A stretch of DNA of 64,000 nucleotides from Adineta vaga (Eukaryota; Rotifera): positions 13,826,001 through 13,890,000 of the forward strand of contig CP075496.1 of assembly GCA_021613535.1 (NCBI GenBank). The letters run 5' to 3'. Of the stretch, positions 61,679-64,000 are shown one piece after another; position 1 is the first letter of the stretch; the number at the start of each line of letters is the position of its first letter. Made by a program: the position numbers and the translations under genes. Below the pieces are notes generated by a model. It was not told the origin of the DNA, did no database searches, and worked only from the letters and a program-made list of their open reading frames with translations.

Positions 61679-64000
61679 TTAACGTTTCACCGTATTGATC
61701 GAAAGCCATCGTCGCATATCTCGTCCGATTGTATCCATCCATCGTATATTTGCTTTGATTTTTTCAATAGATGAAAGAAAAGCACGTTCAGCTATCGAGA
61801 AATCTTTGGTATTTTTCATAAAATCTTCAATAATATTCAATTCTTTTTGTGTATTAACATTCTGAAGAACACTTTCAACAATATTTGATAAAGTAAAACT
61901 CATTCCGCCTAATTTTGAAACTAATTCCGACCAACGATGACTCATAAATTGCCACGTAAGATTTTGTCCACCTGGTTGTGAACTAATTCGACCAATAAAT
62001 GTTGACGAATCTTGTAAACGTATATAATCATTATTTAATGTTTCTTGTAATAATTCTTTGAGTAATGTTATATTTCTTGTACAAGTTAATGCCAGACCAA
62101 AACGATTCTTTTCTACCTGATCATTCATTTGTCTGTATTGTTTTTGAATATATTTATAATCATCAATGGTACCATTTTTAATTCCTTGACAATAAACTGT
62201 CGTACGATAATCTGGATTAATTGAATAACTTTTCGGATTTAAACGCCAATTTTGATATTGTAAAATTGCTTCGTTTGTACAAGGTTCGTAATCATTGGCA
62301 CAAAGATCACTAATAACAAGTGATCGTAATTGACGAGATAAATAATCCGATGTATTTTCTCCAATTGTCCAACCAAGAAGATGATAAACAGGTTCTTCAA
62401 CTGTACGAATATATTGTTGTAATTGTTTATATTCGTTACTATTTTCATTTTGTCCAAACATGATTATGGCATGTTGAATATTAGTTGAAAAAGCTGAAAA
62501 TGGAATAAAATTCAATTCTTGTGAAAGATATGTGCATAAACTTAATGGGATTGTAATATTTAAATCTCGTGAACGTGCTAAACTAAATGCATCATCGATT
62601 AATTGTGCACGTGAAACAACAGGAAATTGTGAATAATTCGATTTTAAACCAGAAATAATTAAATTCCAATTGTCATTATCATAATTAACACGATAGAAAC
62701 CAAATTCATTGATATTAAATATAATCCAATCAGAATTCGAGCCAATTTCATTTAGTTGATCTGTTCGATTCGGTGGTAACCATTGTATTGTTGATAATTT
62801 CGAATGAATTAGATAATCATATGGAATATACCATTGAAATTCTAAAGGTTTAAATGGATTGATATAATTCGAGATTTGGCTTTGATTATTAGGATCAAGA
62901 AGAAAACGTTTTTGATTCAATGTTAACGAATGATTTTGATAATTTCGTGTTACCATTAGAACAGGATAACCTTCTTGTAATGTCCATGTATCCATAATTT
63001 GTTTTATTGTATAACCAGCTAATCTTGTTGGATTAGTTACATTAGTTAAAAATGACCATAATTCATCTTGAACAGCATTACTATATTTAAAATGATCTAA
63101 ATAATTACTAATTCCATGAAAAAAGGTTGTTTCATTAAGAACTGTATAAATCATTCGAAGAATTGATCCACCTTTGTCATCTATTCGAATTATAGAAAAG
63201 AATTTTACTATAGAAAGAAAATTAAACTTAAATAATTACAAGATATTGTATCGAATATTGAATTGATTTCATCGGGATGTGTGACATCTACACTTATTGG
63301 ATGACTTGTATAAAGACTATCCATGACAAGAACACGTTGAACAGTTGCTAATCAGAGAAAAAGAAATGAAAATTTTTGAAAAACAAAAAAGATTTCCAAA
63401 TCATTTTACTTGTAACAAAAACACTCAATGCTTGAAATTCTGGACTGACATGATTAAGACCAAGAATTTCCACCCATGATGCAAAACCTTCATTTAACCT
63501 AAAAAAAAATCAACCTCAAAAATTCGCTTAAAACGTTCTTCCTCTTCTTCTTCTTCTTCTTCTTTGTCAATTACCAAATATCATTCCACCATTTTGGTGT
63601 AACTATATTTCCAAACCATTGATGTGCAACTTCATGTGAAACAACTTGACCAACACGAAGTTTATTTGCTAAATTTCCTGTTTCAGTATTATAAAGTAAT
63701 GCTGTTTCACGATAAGTAATCATTCCCCAATTTTCCATCGCTCCTAAAACTTAATATTTTGTTTCAACATTTTCAATTGTTCGTAACTTACCGGCGGAAA
63801 AGTCTGGTATTGCAAAATGATCACATTTACTCAATGGATAAGGTAAATTGTATGATTGTTCAAAATAATTAATAACATTTGTACCGACAAATAAAGCGAA
63901 ATCTCCTTCACCTTTACTCATCGCTTCTGGACGTCCGCAAACACTTACACGAATCTTATTAGCTGAAATATTAGATATACATTGAAAATCTGTTAGAACA
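61679..64000 (-). CDS. M1 family zinc aminopeptidase (APN/ERAP-like), N-terminus off the window
   Basis: Exons on the minus strand: >64000-63792, 63743-63575, 63498-63410, 63347-63240 and 63180-61679 (stop at 61679-61681). In order: KGEGDFALF; the exopeptidase motif GAMENWG, split by intron 63744-63791; the zinc motif HEVAHQWFG (His-Glu-x-x-His at 63622-63636); then 18 residues and the third zinc ligand Glu in [19 protein letters not shown]; and a long ERAP1_C-type helical domain ending [12 protein letters not shown]. All catalytic residues visible in this part are intact, so an active enzyme removing N-terminal residues from peptides is likely. Family members are commonly type II membrane ectoenzymes; the anchor would lie beyond the edge. 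Many NxS/T sites agree with a secreted or ectodomain location. Confidence 0.92.

Noticed and set aside
63963-64000. Intron acceptor (TTTCAG on the minus strand at 63963-63968) at the right edge
   Set aside because: The frame is open straight through ([19 protein letters not shown]) and matches the usual M1 peptidase sequence, so this is exon and the TTTCAG is coincidental.

Overview
This is a eukaryotic, animal-type window: AT-rich DNA, very short GT-AG introns (mostly 45-110 bp), tight gene spacing, and metazoan muscle, transporter, GPCR and M1-peptidase families. Codon use, tiny introns and a membrane-anchored protein built of dozens of FG-GAP repeats look most like a bdelloid rotifer (Adineta/Rotaria type). 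That assignment is inference from style; no marker gene proves it.

Positions 1-46321 (+) are the 3' part of one enormous gene. Its C-terminal order, Ig...FN3-Ig-Ig-kinase1-linker-Ig-FN3-kinase2, is the obscurin/UNC-89 signature. N-terminal to this lie roughly 90-100 Ig domains and two extensible-looking low-complexity zones: a Thr/Glu/Val/Ile-rich one at 7435-13891 and a PEVK-like one built on a 24-nt minisatellite at 17144-18475. I read about 56 introns and about 13,600 codons in the window, with the N-terminus still upstream. Introns between 7369 and 23344 are all phase 0, so every internal exon there could be skipped without changing frame. Both kinase domains look catalytically dead, with complementary losses. 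Two frame breaks (near 10732 and 24439) sit inside tandem repeats. A single-exon 7TM receptor gene lies antisense inside the largest intron (31355-32684).

Downstream are: a signal-anchored extracellular protein of 35 FG-GAP repeats (47701-53436, one frame break near 52809); a 2.5-kb gene-poor stretch; tRNA-Leu(CAG) on the minus strand (55949-56027) with a pol III terminator; a 12-exon SLC22-type organic-ion transporter (57149-59476); weak exon-like pieces and a cadherin-like fragment (60216-61672); and, converging from the right edge, the catalytic and C-terminal parts of an M1 zinc aminopeptidase (61679->64000, minus).

Except for the giant muscle gene and its nested receptor, the genes look functionally unrelated. 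Splice sites were read by eye from GT/AG consensus and frame continuity, so individual boundaries could be off by a few bases.
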